Shown: positions 25,887 through 34,982, counted from the first letter of the stretch. The stretch is 64,000 nt of DNA from Anaerostipes faecalis (GCF_018982945.1 NZ_JABRXE010000002.1:62001-126000), one strand, 5' to 3'. The notes: generated by a model not told the origin, from the sequence alone. Translations and numbers: made by a program.

Positions 25887-26166
25887 CCATCTCCTCCATT
25901 AACAATATAGTATCTACAGCTTCAGCCAGTGAAATCGGAGTAACCTGATATTTCATCAGCAATACAACCACTTTTTCCACAAGCTGCAAAGAATATGAAA
26001 TCTTTGGTATTTCCTCCACCTCAATATAATCTGTTCCTTCTTGAGATTTTTCCAAAGATATTCCATAAACTTCTTCATTGTTATCTTCCATTAAATAATA
26101 GGATACTATAAATTCCTGCATTCTGTCACCTGTTATCTGGTTTTTCCCTTTTAATTTCTTTTTCAT
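25867..26166 (-). CDS. Small conserved protein, DUF6514-like
   Basis: A 99-residue soluble protein. The pattern YYLMEDNNEEVYGISLEK, followed by EVEEIPKISYSLQLVEKVVVLLMKYQVTPISLAEAVDTIL, recalls the small clostridial DUF6514 family; this is from memory and the function is unknown. The start at 26166 is supported by GGAAGGAG 7 bases upstream. The gene overlaps yigZ by 20 bases and is divergent from the PBP gene, 87 bases away. Confidence 0.6.
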   Translation of the reverse strand: MKKKLKGKNQITGDRMQEFIVSYYLMEDNNEEVYGISLEKSQEGTDYIEVEEIPKISYSLQLVEKVVVLLMKYQVTPISLAEAVDTILLMEEMDGKTVL

Positions 26167-26253
26167 TTTTATACTCCTTCCTCTTTTGTTATTTTCCTTT
26201 AGTTTACTTAAATATTGTTATCTGATATAATAAATAGCGCTAGGAGGTGTCTT

Positions 26254-28794
26254 ATGAAATATACAAAAAATAATATTGAGAAAAAAAGAACTGAGTTATC
26301 TTCAGCCAAAGTCCGCAGACACGCCAAGATTTCTCTTTTTCTATTTAAGTATATTTTAATCATCTCTATTGTGTTAATCGTGACTGTTCTCGGTTTAGGA
26401 GCTGGTTTCGTTCGTGGGATATTAAAAACCACTCCACAGATATCCAAGGAATCGGTTCATTCAAAAGGTTATATCACCACAATTTATGACAATAAAGGAA
26501 CTAAGATAAAGACTTTATCAAATCATGATTCAAACAGAATTTATATACCTTTATCAAAGATTCCACAGAATCTTCAGAATGCCTTTATTTCTATTGAAGA
26601 CGAAAGATTCTATACACACAATGGAATTGATTTATACGGTATTATCCGTGCAACCTTCCTCGGTATAAAAACTCAATCTTTAAGTCAAGGGGGAAGTACT
26701 TTAACGCAACAATTAATTAAAAATAATATTTTAGGTATTCAGCCGGAAAAAACGACGATTGAACGAATAGAGCGAAAGATCAAAGAACAATCACTGGCTC
26801 TTGAATTGGAAAAGATTGCTTCCAAACAATATATCCTGGAAGAATATTTAAATGCAATCAATCTTGGGGAAGGTACCTTGGGTGTGCAGACTGCCTCTCA
26901 GAAATACTTCAACAAGGATGTATCTGATCTTACATTATCAGAATGTGCAGTCCTTGCCAGCATAACAAAAAACCCTACTCGTTATAACCCAATCACCCAT
27001 CCGGAAAACAATGCTTCCCGAAGATTACTTGTTTTAAAAAAAATGCTTGAACATCATTATATCACAAAAGAAGAATATCGAAAAGCTGTCAGTGATGATG
27101 TATACCAGCGCATCAAAAAAAATGCAAGCAATCCATCAAACGAGAATAAACCTAATACCTATTTTGAAGATGCTCTTATTCTCCAGGTGGTAAATGATTT
27201 AAAATCTCAGCTTGGATATGACGCTACTAAAGCTTACAATGCCATTTACAGCGGTGGTCTTAAGATCTATTCTACACAGGACAGTCAGATTCAAAAGATT
27301 GCCAATGAGATATCAAACAATCCGGAAAACTACCCTGCTGGCACTAAAGTATCATTAACTTATACACTTTCTGTAAAGGATATAAATGGTACAGATGTCA
27401 CATACACAGAGAATAATGTTTTAAATTATATGAAAAAACATAACCTGGGAAACAGTCTGATTTTTTCCAGTTCAAAAAAAGCGAAAGCAGTTTCAAAAAA
27501 ATTCCGGAAAAGCATCCAGCGAACTGGTGCTACTATTTTAAATGAATTTATTTCAACTCCTATACAACCTCAGATTTCCATAACGATTATCAATCAGTCA
27601 ACTGGAGAAGTTGAAGCACTAGTTGGAGGACGAGGTGCAAAAACAAGTAATTTAAGTCTGAATCGTGCTACACGCACTACCAGACAGCCTGGTTCTACAT
27701 TTAAGGTTTTATCTACCTTTTTACCGGCATTGGATTATAGTAAAATGACTCTGGCTACTGTTTATGACGATGCTCCTTATCACTATCTGGATTCAAATCG
27801 GCCTGTTAATAATTATTACAGTGGTTATCGAGGTTTTTCAACTATTCGTGATGCTATTACAGACTCCATGAATATTGTTGCCGCCAAAACAATGGCCGAT
27901 GTTACACCAAATATATCCTATAAATATTTAAAGAACCTTGGTTTTTCTACTATCGTTGCCAACAAGATTACTTCCAATGGAAAAACCTATACAGATATTA
28001 ATCAATCTCTTTCTTTGGGAGGATTGACTTATGGTGTTACAAATCTGGAACTTACCAATGCTTTTGCAGCTATTGCCAACGGTGGAACATACCACGAACC
28101 ATCTCTTTATACAAAAGTAGTTGATCAAAATGGTAATATACTTCTACAGTCAGATTCTAAAAGCCAGCGAGTAATGAAGCGTAGTACCGCTTTTCTTCTG
28201 ACAGATGCAATGGAAGATGTTATTACTAAAGGAACCGGTACATCAGCAAGTCTTGCTTCTGGTATGACTGCTGCCGGAAAATCGGGTACTACAACCAATA
28301 ATTATGATTACTGGTTCAGCGGATATACTCCTTATCATACTGCATCTGTCTGGATGGGATATGATCGAAATACAGATTTTGACTCAAATGATCTCCACAA
28401 AAAGATATGGAGTAAGATTATGGATAAAATCAGCACTACCAAAAATGAGAAGAAAATCTCTTTTAAGAAACCTTCTTCTATTGTGACAGCAAATGTATGT
28501 AAAAAATCAGGTAAACTTGCTATTGACGGCGTCTGTGATCACGACCCTCGTGGAAACATGATCGTAACCGAATATTTTGAAAAAGGTACTGTTCCGACTC
28601 AGACCTGTGACACTCATGTTGCTGTAGAAATATGTAAAAAATCCGACAGCCTTGCCAATAAACACTGTCCAGAAAAATATCGCAAACAAAAGGTTTATAT
28701 TGTACGACAGAAAAACAGTCCCGGAATAACGGCAGACACACCATATCTGCTCCCTGAAAAATATCGTAACCAGGTTTGCAAGGCCCATAAATAA
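26254..28794 (+). CDS. Penicillin-binding protein 1A-type (bifunctional)
   Basis: A class A PBP that polymerises glycan strands and cross-links peptides, anchored in the membrane with its bulk outside. It has 846 residues from the ATG at 26254, which follows AGGAGG. One transmembrane helix lies at about residues 25-52. The GT51 glycosyltransferase motifs are EDERFYTHNGID near residue 115 (catalytic Glu) and QGGSTLTQQL. The transpeptidase motifs are STFK near residue 481, SMN near 538 and KSGTT near 675. A Cys-containing tail (CKKSGKLAIDGVC ... CDTH ... CKAHK) with six or more cysteines follows; related clostridial PBPs carry similar tails. Confidence 0.93.
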   Translation: MKYTKNNIEKKRTELSSAKVRRHAKISLFLFKYILIISIVLIVTVLGLGAGFVRGILKTTPQISKESVHSKGYITTIYDNKGTKIKTLSNHDSNRIYIPLSKIPQNLQNAFISIEDERFYTHNGIDLYGIIRATFLGIKTQSLSQGGSTLTQQLIKNNILGIQPEKTTIERIERKIKEQSLALELEKIASKQYILEEYLNAINLGEGTLGVQTASQKYFNKDVSDLTLSECAVLASITKNPTRYNPITHPENNASRRLLVLKKMLEHHYITKEEYRKAVSDDVYQRIKKNASNPSNENKPNTYFEDALILQVVNDLKSQLGYDATKAYNAIYSGGLKIYSTQDSQIQKIANEISNNPENYPAGTKVSLTYTLSVKDINGTDVTYTENNVLNYMKKHNLGNSLIFSSSKKAKAVSKKFRKSIQRTGATILNEFISTPIQPQISITIINQSTGEVEALVGGRGAKTSNLSLNRATRTTRQPGSTFKVLSTFLPALDYSKMTLATVYDDAPYHYLDSNRPVNNYYSGYRGFSTIRDAITDSMNIVAAKTMADVTPNISYKYLKNLGFSTIVANKITSNGKTYTDINQSLSLGGLTYGVTNLELTNAFAAIANGGTYHEPSLYTKVVDQNGNILLQSDSKSQRVMKRSTAFLLTDAMEDVITKGTGTSASLASGMTAAGKSGTTTNNYDYWFSGYTPYHTASVWMGYDRNTDFDSNDLHKKIWSKIMDKISTTKNEKKISFKKPSSIVTANVCKKSGKLAIDGVCDHDPRGNMIVTEYFEKGTVPTQTCDTHVAVEICKKSDSLANKHCPEKYRKQKVYIVRQKNSPGITADTPYLLPEKYRNQVCKAHK

Positions 28795-28808
28795 AATATT
28801 CACTATAA

Positions 28809-28839
28809 AGAAGTCATGTGCAATATGCACATGACTTCT
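28809..28839. repeat. Perfect 14-bp inverted repeat after the PBP gene
   Basis: AGAAGTCATGTGCA, a 3-base loop ATA, and its exact complement. It sits between the converging PBP and spoVAE genes. There is no T-run on either side, so it is at best a weak terminator or an mRNA-end stabiliser. Confidence 0.6.
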
Positions 28840-28876
28840 GCTATATGAAAAGCAATGACAAAGTATTTCTTTGCCG

Positions 28877-29233
28877 CTACTTTTTCATCTTTGGCTGAAA
28901 AATCAATGAAGCGATATAAGAAAAAATTAATGCTGCTGATGTTCCTACTGCTGCTGCCGTAAATCCACCTTCAAATAATCCAAGAAATCCATGCTGATCG
29001 ATTGCCTCCTTCATTCCTTTCCACAAGCTGAATCCAAAACCTGATAAAGGAACTGTTGCACCACATCCTGCAAATCGTTCTATTTTCTCATATACTCCCA
29101 AAGCCCCAAGGACTACTCCGGAAATTACCAGAATTACCATAATTCGTCCCGGCTGGAGTTTTGTGTTATCCATTAGAATCTGTACCAGAATACAAATAAA
29201 ACCTCCTACTAAAAATGCTCTTAAATATTCCAT
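28877..29233 (-). CDS. spoVAE: Stage V sporulation protein AE
   Basis: A small membrane protein of the SpoVA channel that moves dipicolinic acid into and out of the forespore core. It has 118 residues and three to four hydrophobic helices, with family motifs FLVGGFICILVQILMDNT at the start and GFGFSLWKGMKEA near residue 72. The ATG at 29233 overlaps the spoVAD stop (TGATG), so translation is coupled. It is the last gene of the five-gene operon. Confidence 0.92.
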   Translation of the reverse strand: MEYLRAFLVGGFICILVQILMDNTKLQPGRIMVILVISGVVLGALGVYEKIERFAGCGATVPLSGFGFSLWKGMKEAIDQHGFLGLFEGGFTAAAVGTSAALIFSYIASLIFQPKMKK

Positions 29234-30252
29234 CAGCACTGCTCCTCCTTCTCCAGTAAAATTGCATGAGCAATTCCTGTCACGCTTTCTCCCTCATTAA
29301 AACTGGTTTTGGACATCAATGCCCCTGTTGGAACAAACAGCAATCTCTTCCAGTTTCCATTTATAAAATTTCTAACCAGCTTTGCCGCCAGCACTACAGC
29401 ACTGCAGGCACATCCTGAGCCACCTGAATGGGTATCCTGAGCTTCATTATGATAAACCTCCAGTCCACAGTCTCCATGAACCTTTGAAATATCGTATCCA
29501 TTATCCTTAAGCAATTTAATCAAAATGTCTTTTCCAACCTGGCCCAAATCGCCTGTATAAATGGCATCGTAATCTTTTGGTAACAATGAATAATCTTGAA
29601 AATGCTGATATATGACCTGTGCCGCTGCCGGTGCCATACATGCTCCCATATTCATTGGATCTTTCATTCCATAATCAACAATCTTTCCTGTGGTAATCCC
29701 CCTAATCTTTATAGGACTTTTCTTTTTTGATACAATAAACCCACCGGAACCGGTAACAGTCCATGTTGCTGACAAAGGTCTCTGATTTCCATATTCCAAT
29801 GGAAAACGGAATTGTTTCTCCGCACTTCCAATATGACTGGATGCCACTGCCAAAACGTGTTCTGCAAAGCCTCCTGCCACTGTAATAGATGCCAGAGATA
29901 AAGCTTCTCCAGCTGTAGAACATGCTCCAAACAGCCCAAACAATGGAAGCTCCAGATCTTTTAAACCATAGGATGTAGCTGTATTTTGCTCCAGTAAATC
30001 TCCTGCAAAAGCATATCGAATATCCTTTTTGGTTAAACCTGCTTTCTGAATTGCAAGTAAAGCGGCCTGTTTCATAAATCTTCCTTCCGCCATTTCCCAC
30101 GTATCTTCACCAAAGAAAGGATCATCTATCACCTGATCAAAAGAATCTCCCAATGGTCCCTCTCCTTCTTTTTCAGCTGTTACAGATGCCCAGGAAAGAA
30201 GATATGGCGGCTGTTCAAATTCAATACTTTGCTTTCCCTTGATAACTTTCAT
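29233..30252 (-). CDS. spoVAD: Stage V sporulation protein AD
   Basis: The DPA-binding, thiolase-fold component of the SpoVA system on the inner forespore membrane. It is 339 residues long, the usual size. Thiolase-like segments are present: DPFFGEDTWEMAEGRF, GLFGACSTAGEALSLA near residue 125 and GDLGQVGKDI. The active-site Cys of thiolases is not needed for DPA binding. The ATG at 30252 overlaps the spoVAC stop (TGATG) and has GGGGGTGG upstream. The product lies between SpoVAC and SpoVAE in the complex. Confidence 0.95.
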   Translation of the reverse strand: MKVIKGKQSIEFEQPPYLLSWASVTAEKEGEGPLGDSFDQVIDDPFFGEDTWEMAEGRFMKQAALLAIQKAGLTKKDIRYAFAGDLLEQNTATSYGLKDLELPLFGLFGACSTAGEALSLASITVAGGFAEHVLAVASSHIGSAEKQFRFPLEYGNQRPLSATWTVTGSGGFIVSKKKSPIKIRGITTGKIVDYGMKDPMNMGACMAPAAAQVIYQHFQDYSLLPKDYDAIYTGDLGQVGKDILIKLLKDNGYDISKVHGDCGLEVYHNEAQDTHSGGSGCACSAVVLAAKLVRNFINGNWKRLLFVPTGALMSKTSFNEGESVTGIAHAILLEKEEQC

Positions 30253-30713
30253 CACATCCACCCCCATTGTTTTGCAAGAAAATATATAACTCCAATGACA
30301 AAAGATGAAAAAATACCAAATAGGATAACTGGACCTGCAATGGTAAAGATTTTAACTCCGATTCCAAAAATCTGACCTTCTTTTTGATATTCAATTGCTG
30401 GTGATGCAACAGAATTTGCAAATCCGGTAATAGGAACCAAACCTCCTGCTCCACCAAACTTTGTAATTTTACCATACAGATTGAATCCTGTCAGAATAAT
30501 ACTTAATAAAATCAGTTCAATGGTCACATACAGTAAAGCATCCTTTTTCCCAATTCCCCAATATTTCATCATAGTTTTTTTCATTATTTCTCCTAAAAGA
30601 CAAAATCCACCACCTACCAAAAAAGCTTTCACACAATTTAAAAAGCAATTATGTTTTGGTGTTATGTCTTCTACCATCTGACAATATTCCTGTTTGCTAG
30701 GTTCATTTTTCAT
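30252..30713 (-). CDS. spoVAC: Stage V sporulation protein AC
   Basis: A membrane channel subunit; in Bacillus SpoVAC behaves as a mechanosensitive channel releasing DPA in germination. It has 153 residues and four predicted helices. The opening MKNEPSKQEYCQMVEDITPKH and FLVGGGFCLLGE are typical, as is GGAGGLVPITGFANSV near residue 80. The start at 30713 follows AAAGGA and is a few bases after the spoVAB stop. Confidence 0.94.
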   Translation of the reverse strand: MKNEPSKQEYCQMVEDITPKHNCFLNCVKAFLVGGGFCLLGEIMKKTMMKYWGIGKKDALLYVTIELILLSIILTGFNLYGKITKFGGAGGLVPITGFANSVASPAIEYQKEGQIFGIGVKIFTIAGPVILFGIFSSFVIGVIYFLAKQWGWM

Positions 30714-30715
30714 GA

Positions 30716-31135
30716 TTATTTCCTTTCCAGATAAAATTGAATATAGCATCCAAATATTTTACCTAATGCAATTGCATAAACTATATAAGGAATCCCATCC
30801 CTAATAATCAGTCTCCTTGAAAATATAGGTAAACTTTTTAACATTTCTGCCAGTGCGCCTACGAGACACCCGACAAAAATTCCTCCAAATAATCCATAAA
30901 TTATCAGGATCGGCCATCCTAAAGGAATATGCCATCGATAAATATAAACTGCAGTTCCAAGAATTCCTCCTAAAGCAATACAATTTTCATAAGTTCTGGC
31001 ATATTTTATAGTTTTTGTAAGACCTGCCAATCGCGGTATCACACCTATCATACTTAGAAATGCTAAGAAACTGGCTGCAATCAATGCACCTGCTGCTAAT
31101 CCATAAACCATAAGAATCACACTACGAATCAACAT
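30716..31135 (-). CDS. spoVAB: Stage V sporulation protein AB
   Basis: A small integral membrane protein of the SpoVA system, about 139 residues with four hydrophobic helices. The VYGLAAGALIAASFLAFLS opening and the GLFGGIFVGCLVGALAE segment fit the family. It starts inside the end of spoVAA (14-base overlap) after AAAGGAGGAAGAGG. SpoVAB and SpoVAA are absent from some Clostridium species, so their presence here marks the full Bacillus-like arrangement. Confidence 0.9.
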   Translation of the reverse strand: MLIRSVILMVYGLAAGALIAASFLAFLSMIGVIPRLAGLTKTIKYARTYENCIALGGILGTAVYIYRWHIPLGWPILIIYGLFGGIFVGCLVGALAEMLKSLPIFSRRLIIRDGIPYIVYAIALGKIFGCYIQFYLERK

Positions 31136-31745
31136 CCTCTTCCTCCTTTTTCCGGTCTGCATCCATCATTAAAGTATCATTTACATCTCTTTCATATAAA
31201 CGCATTTGTACCTCAAACGGAGTTGGGTCATCTGACAATTTAATCTTTCCTGCATGATTGAAAAATACGATAATGCCTATGGCTAGTCCAATAGTATAAG
31301 ATAAATGCAAAAGATTAGGTCCCTGAGGCGGCTCTCCCATTACAAGCTGATATACCTTAAAAAACAAGTCATCAATACCGACGTCTGTGTTATAGGACAT
31401 GATTGAAAAACTTGCACCAAGAAAGGCAGTCAGTGCAACTGCCGCAATTTTCAATTTATTCATCCACGTTTTTTCTGTTCTTTTTTGTTTAAAGTAAACA
31501 ATAAAGTCTTCTGGCCCCATATTAACTATTTCAGCATTTTTATCAACTTCTTTTATTACTTCTACAATCTTCAGAACAGAAAATATCTTTCTTTGATTCC
31601 CTTTGCTGGAAAAACGATATAATTTTGCATGTTTCATTTTATATGTCAGATCATTGTCTGAACAATACAAAGATATTACATCCTTAAGCTGTACGCTGGG
31701 CTGATTCAAACAGACACTGTCTTCCGCCTTGATATAAACCGTCAT
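31122..31745 (-). CDS. spoVAA: Stage V sporulation protein AA
   Basis: First canonical gene of the spoVA operon. It has 207 residues: a soluble N-terminal domain (about 1-95, starting MTVYIKAEDSVCLNQPSVQL), two hydrophobic helices (about 100-120 and 150-170) and a charged tail. This layout matches SpoVAA, whose N-terminal domain is thought to work with SpoVAB. Ribosome binding site GGAAGG. A short upstream reading frame overlaps its first 62 bases. Confidence 0.9.
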   Translation of the reverse strand: MTVYIKAEDSVCLNQPSVQLKDVISLYCSDNDLTYKMKHAKLYRFSSKGNQRKIFSVLKIVEVIKEVDKNAEIVNMGPEDFIVYFKQKRTEKTWMNKLKIAAVALTAFLGASFSIMSYNTDVGIDDLFFKVYQLVMGEPPQGPNLLHLSYTIGLAIGIIVFFNHAGKIKLSDDPTPFEVQMRLYERDVNDTLMMDADRKKEEEDVDS

Positions 31746-31878
31746 CCTTCCATGTCCTTTCCAATACTAATGTTCCATCTTCCAGCCGGTCTTTTTTCTG
31801 TCCATCCAATATCCATAGTGCTAAAATTACAAATACAATCAAAAAAATACAGATAAACCATTGAATATTATGTTTCAT
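31684..31878 (-). CDS. Possible small membrane protein upstream of spoVAA
   Basis: A 64-residue frame starting MKHNIQWFICIFLIVFVIL with a GAGGTGAT-type ribosome binding site. It would give one transmembrane helix (about residues 6-25) and a polar tail. Its last 62 bases overlap the start of spoVAA in another frame, so it could serve as a translational lead-in. I know no family for it. It may be genuine or chance; the good ribosome binding site and the helix favour genuine. Confidence 0.4.
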   Translation of the reverse strand: MKHNIQWFICIFLIVFVILALWILDGQKKDRLEDGTLVLERTWKDDGLYQGGRQCLFESAQRTA

Positions 31879-31895
31879 TATCATCACCTCGGAAT

Positions 31896-31925
31896 TATTA
31901 TCTGTATTTTTTTCTATTTCATTCA
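31896..31925 (-). promoter_or_regulatory. Possible sigma-G-type promoter of spoVA
   Basis: Minus strand TGAATG (31920-31925), a 17-base gap, then GATAATA (31896-31902). This is close to the forespore sigma-G consensus (TGAATR, about 18, CATAMTA) and lies just upstream of the first gene. In Bacillus spoVA is transcribed by sigma-G. Confidence 0.35.
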
Positions 31926-32015
31926 TAAGTTGCAAGAAAAGGCTGTAAATGTTATGATTTAAAAGATATTTAACAGAAAACGAAACACCTGTTTCTATTA
32001 GAAAAGGAGTTATAT

Positions 32016-32549
32016 ATGGAACAAAATCAGTTAACTTTATATAAATTGATGATATTATATTTAATCGGTAAAGTTGATTTCCCATTAAGTAATTCTCAAG
32101 TCTCAGAATTTATTATTGAAAAAGGCTATACAAACTATTTCAATGTTCAACGTGCCTTTCATGAACTTGAGGAAGAGGAAATGCTTCGAATAAAAACAAT
32201 TCGGAATATGAGCCATTATTCTTTAACAGAAGAAGGAAAAGAAGCTATTGATATGTTTGAATACCAGATTCCAAATTCCATTAAAGAAGACATTGGTCAA
32301 TTTCTAGACGAAAAAGAATACGAACTGAGAAAAGAAACGGATCTTGAGGCAGACTTTTTTCCTGCAAAACGAGACGAATATACTGTTCATTTAAGGATTA
32401 AAGAAAAAGACAGCCTGCTTCTTGAGCTAAACTTGAATGTTGTCTCAAGAGAACAAGCTGTCCATATTTGTGATCACTGGAATCAGATGCATTCAGAAAT
32501 CTATTCAACTCTGATTCAAAAATTATTATTTGATGATCCTCAATCCTAA
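32016..32549 (+). CDS. DUF4364 family protein
   Basis: A 177-residue cytoplasmic protein. The N-terminal half is a winged-helix-like domain (KLMILYLIGKVDFPLSNSQV ... HELEEEEMLRIKTI ... YSLTEEGKEAIDMFE), which suggests DNA binding. The C-terminal domain is alpha/beta (YTVHLRIKEKDSLLLELNLNV). Such proteins are conserved in Clostridia, but I know of no established role. It is divergent from the spoVA operon and converges on engB. Ribosome binding site AAAGGAG. Confidence 0.8.
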   Translation: MEQNQLTLYKLMILYLIGKVDFPLSNSQVSEFIIEKGYTNYFNVQRAFHELEEEEMLRIKTIRNMSHYSLTEEGKEAIDMFEYQIPNSIKEDIGQFLDEKEYELRKETDLEADFFPAKRDEYTVHLRIKEKDSLLLELNLNVVSREQAVHICDHWNQMHSEIYSTLIQKLLFDDPQS

Positions 32550-32574
32550 ACTTCTTCAGAGTTTAGGATTTTTT
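32542..32574 (+). terminator. Terminator within two converging gene ends
   Basis: An 11-bp stem AATCCTAAACT/AGTTTAGGATT (32542-32552, 32560-32570) is followed by four T. The left arm holds the stop codons of both the DUF4364 gene and the converging engB, so the hairpin is partly coding. Confidence 0.8.
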
Positions 32575-33145
32575 CTTCTATAAAATTCCAGATTTCTTCT
32601 CTGCCTTGTTTTGTCAATGCAGAAAAAGGAAATACCGGTGTTTCTTTATTCATTTGAAGTTCTTCTCTGATTTCTTTTACGTGTTTTGCCACCTGGCTTC
32701 TCTTTAATTTATCCAATTTTGTGGCAATGATCACAGGATGGTATCCATTATGTAAAATCCAGTCATACATCATAACATCATTTTTTGAAGGTTTGTGACG
32801 AATATCTATTAATAAAAATACCAATCGAAGCTGTTTTGATGTCTGGAGATAATTTTCAATCATGTTTCCCCATTTTTCCTTTACGGCTTCTGTTACTTTT
32901 GCATAACCATAACCTGGAAGATCCACATAATACAGCTCATCATTTATATTATAATAATTGATAGTCTGAGTTTTCCCAGGCTGTGCAGAAATTCTTGCAT
33001 AAGCTTTTCGATTCATCAGCGCATTGATCAGCGATGATTTTCCAACATTGGATTTTCCAGCAAAAGCAACTTCAGGAAGAGTATTTTCAGGGAGCTTGCT
33101 GGTAATACCACAAACAGTTTCCAAATTTACACTTTTTATTATCAT
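32546..33145 (-). CDS. engB: Ribosome biogenesis GTP-binding protein
   Basis: Essential TRAFAC-class GTPase (YsxC/YihA) for 50S subunit assembly. It has 199 residues, normal length. The G1 motif is GKSNVGKSSLINAL near residue 32, the G2 region PGKTQTINYY, G3 DLPGYGYA near residue 75, and G4 TKLDKL near residue 143. In many Firmicutes engB follows lonA, which is not the case here. It lies 9 bases after the exchanger gene on the same strand. Confidence 0.95.
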   Translation of the reverse strand: MIIKSVNLETVCGITSKLPENTLPEVAFAGKSNVGKSSLINALMNRKAYARISAQPGKTQTINYYNINDELYYVDLPGYGYAKVTEAVKEKWGNMIENYLQTSKQLRLVFLLIDIRHKPSKNDVMMYDWILHNGYHPVIIATKLDKLKRSQVAKHVKEIREELQMNKETPVFPFSALTKQGREEIWNFIEEKILNSEEV

Positions 33146-33154
33146 AATAATCTC

Positions 33155-34090
33155 CTATCTAAAAATCAGCTGTGTCAGATATACCCCATAGCATACAAGC
33201 ATGATAATTCCGGCACCTCTTCCCAATTGTCTGTCTTTAACGGAACAAAGCCATAAGATAATTGCTGAACCAATTGCCACAACAATATCCGGAATAAAAT
33301 TGACAGAAAATGGGATTGGGTGAATTACCGAAACAGAGCCCACAACAAATAAAATATTAAAAATATTGCTTCCTACAATATTTCCCACTGCCAGATCTGC
33401 TTTTCCTTTTAATGCTGCTGTTACAGATGTAACCAGTTCTGGAAGAGAAGTTCCGAAAGCCACTACAGTTAATCCAATAATACGATCTGATACACTTAAT
33501 ACTTTTGCAATAGCAGTAGCCGCATCAACTGTAAGATTGCTTCCATATACGATTGCCGCCAAGCCTCCGGCTGTGTATAGCAGCATTTGAAAAATACCCA
33601 TCTGATGAAGAGGTTCTTCATCTGGAACATTATCTTTTTTTGTTAGATAGATCAGATAACCGAAAAATCCAATAAAAAAGATCCAGAAGATTCCCCCATC
33701 GATTCTTGACAAATCACCACCTATAATTCCCAATCCAAGCAATAAGCATGTTATGACAATAACAAAAGGCATCTCAACTTTTACTGTTCCTTCTTTTATT
33801 GGTACTTTTGTAAGAAAAGCTGTTAGTCCAAGAATCAGTAATATATTCATAATATTACTTCCTACAATATTTCCTATGGTAATTCCAACAGTTCCCTTAA
33901 AAGCTGCTGAAATACTAACTGCAGCCTCTGGAGCACTTGTACCACATGCTACAATCGTCAGTCCGATTACAATCTGCGGAATTCCAAATTTACTGGCTAT
34001 CATCGATGCTCCTTCTACAAAATAATCTGCACCTTTCATCAGCAGTACAAATCCCACAATCAAAAATACTAGCTGTAATAATATTTCCAT
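33155..34090 (-). CDS. Sodium/calcium exchanger family protein (YrbG type)
   Basis: A CaCA-superfamily antiporter, 311 residues with about ten transmembrane helices. The two alpha-repeats are evident: GTSAPEAAVSISAAFKG ... GNIVGSNIMNILLILG near residue 45, and GTSLPELVTSVTAALKG ... GNIVGSNIFNILFVVG near residue 210. The acidic residues in each (Glu of APEA and LPEL) form the ion site in known family structures. The exchanged ion is inferred from family. The start at 34090 has GGGGA upstream. Confidence 0.92.
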   Translation of the reverse strand: MEILLQLVFLIVGFVLLMKGADYFVEGASMIASKFGIPQIVIGLTIVACGTSAPEAAVSISAAFKGTVGITIGNIVGSNIMNILLILGLTAFLTKVPIKEGTVKVEMPFVIVITCLLLGLGIIGGDLSRIDGGIFWIFFIGFFGYLIYLTKKDNVPDEEPLHQMGIFQMLLYTAGGLAAIVYGSNLTVDAATAIAKVLSVSDRIIGLTVVAFGTSLPELVTSVTAALKGKADLAVGNIVGSNIFNILFVVGSVSVIHPIPFSVNFIPDIVVAIGSAIILWLCSVKDRQLGRGAGIIMLVCYGVYLTQLIFR

Positions 34091-34149
34091 ATAATTCCCC
34101 ATTTCTATTCTTTTTTATATTAATAAAAAATATTCTACGTTACATGCCT

Positions 34150-34923
34150 TTATTTGTCAACGGATACATGATGTATCTGCTTTGTATTCCGGGTAATGGG
34201 CAAAATCTGATATCCCTCTTTCTTTAAAATTTTAATCAGATTATCAAGGCCTGCAACAGTATTTTTTGTTTCATGGAGATCATGCATTAAAACAATACTG
34301 TTTTTTTGTTTTCGAACATCTTTTAAGATATTCTCATTTAACTTTTCAGAACTAATACTAAAATCCAACGCATCTCCACTTAATGCATTCCAGTCAAAAT
34401 ATAACAATCCGTGGCTGTTGACATACTGAATGAATGGTTTAATATTCTTGGCACAAGTATTGCTGCTTCCTCCAGGAAATCTATAAATAAACGGCTTAAT
34501 TTCCGTAACATGATATAAATAGTCCTGGAGCATTTTTAAATCTTTTCCAAATGCTTCAACTGAAGAATAAATCTGATCATAATTATGGCTATAAGAATGC
34601 ATTGCCAGCGTATGCCCTTCTAGAACAATTCTCTGATATTGTTTCTGAGCCTTTTTTGTTTTCTTTCCCACAACAAAAAATGTTGCTTTAACCTGATTTT
34701 TTTTTAATATATCCAGAATCTCATCGGTGTGATCAGATGGTCCATCATCAAAGGTAAGATATACTTTCTTTGAATAGATAGAGTTATTAGCCAGCATTCC
34801 GCTTTCTCCATCTTCCTGTCCCGCAATTCCCAATGGATTCACTTTTTCATAAGAACAAATCTGACTGAAAAATCCTAATGCAAACAATAAAACCATAACA
34901 AATCCAGCTGTTCTTCTCTTCAT
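34150..34923 (-). CDS. Polysaccharide deacetylase (NodB domain), secreted or anchored
   Basis: A 257-residue enzyme with an N-terminal signal or anchor helix (about residues 4-24). The NodB motifs are complete: VYLTFDDGPSDHT near residue 55 (catalytic Asp and metal Asp), HSYSH near residue 114, RFPGGSSN near residue 145, and the end motif VLMHDLHETKNT. It probably removes N-acetyl groups from peptidoglycan or another amino sugar polymer outside the membrane. It stands alone between the exchanger and glnN. Confidence 0.9.
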   Translation of the reverse strand: MKRRTAGFVMVLLFALGFFSQICSYEKVNPLGIAGQEDGESGMLANNSIYSKKVYLTFDDGPSDHTDEILDILKKNQVKATFFVVGKKTKKAQKQYQRIVLEGHTLAMHSYSHNYDQIYSSVEAFGKDLKMLQDYLYHVTEIKPFIYRFPGGSSNTCAKNIKPFIQYVNSHGLLYFDWNALSGDALDFSISSEKLNENILKDVRKQKNSIVLMHDLHETKNTVAGLDNLIKILKKEGYQILPITRNTKQIHHVSVDK

Positions 34924-34982
34924 GTTTTTCCCTCACTTTATCATAGTTAATGTATTAAAAGTAGCATGTGAAAAATAAAAAA

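Noticed and set aside
28809-28839. Strong intrinsic terminator after the PBP gene
   Set aside because: The 14-bp stem is perfect but no T-run follows on either strand, so it is listed as an inverted repeat only.
31879-32085. Longer N-terminus of the small frame upstream of spoVAA
   Set aside because: It would overlap the start of the divergent DUF4364 gene; only the part after the GAGGTGAT site at 31878 is plausible.
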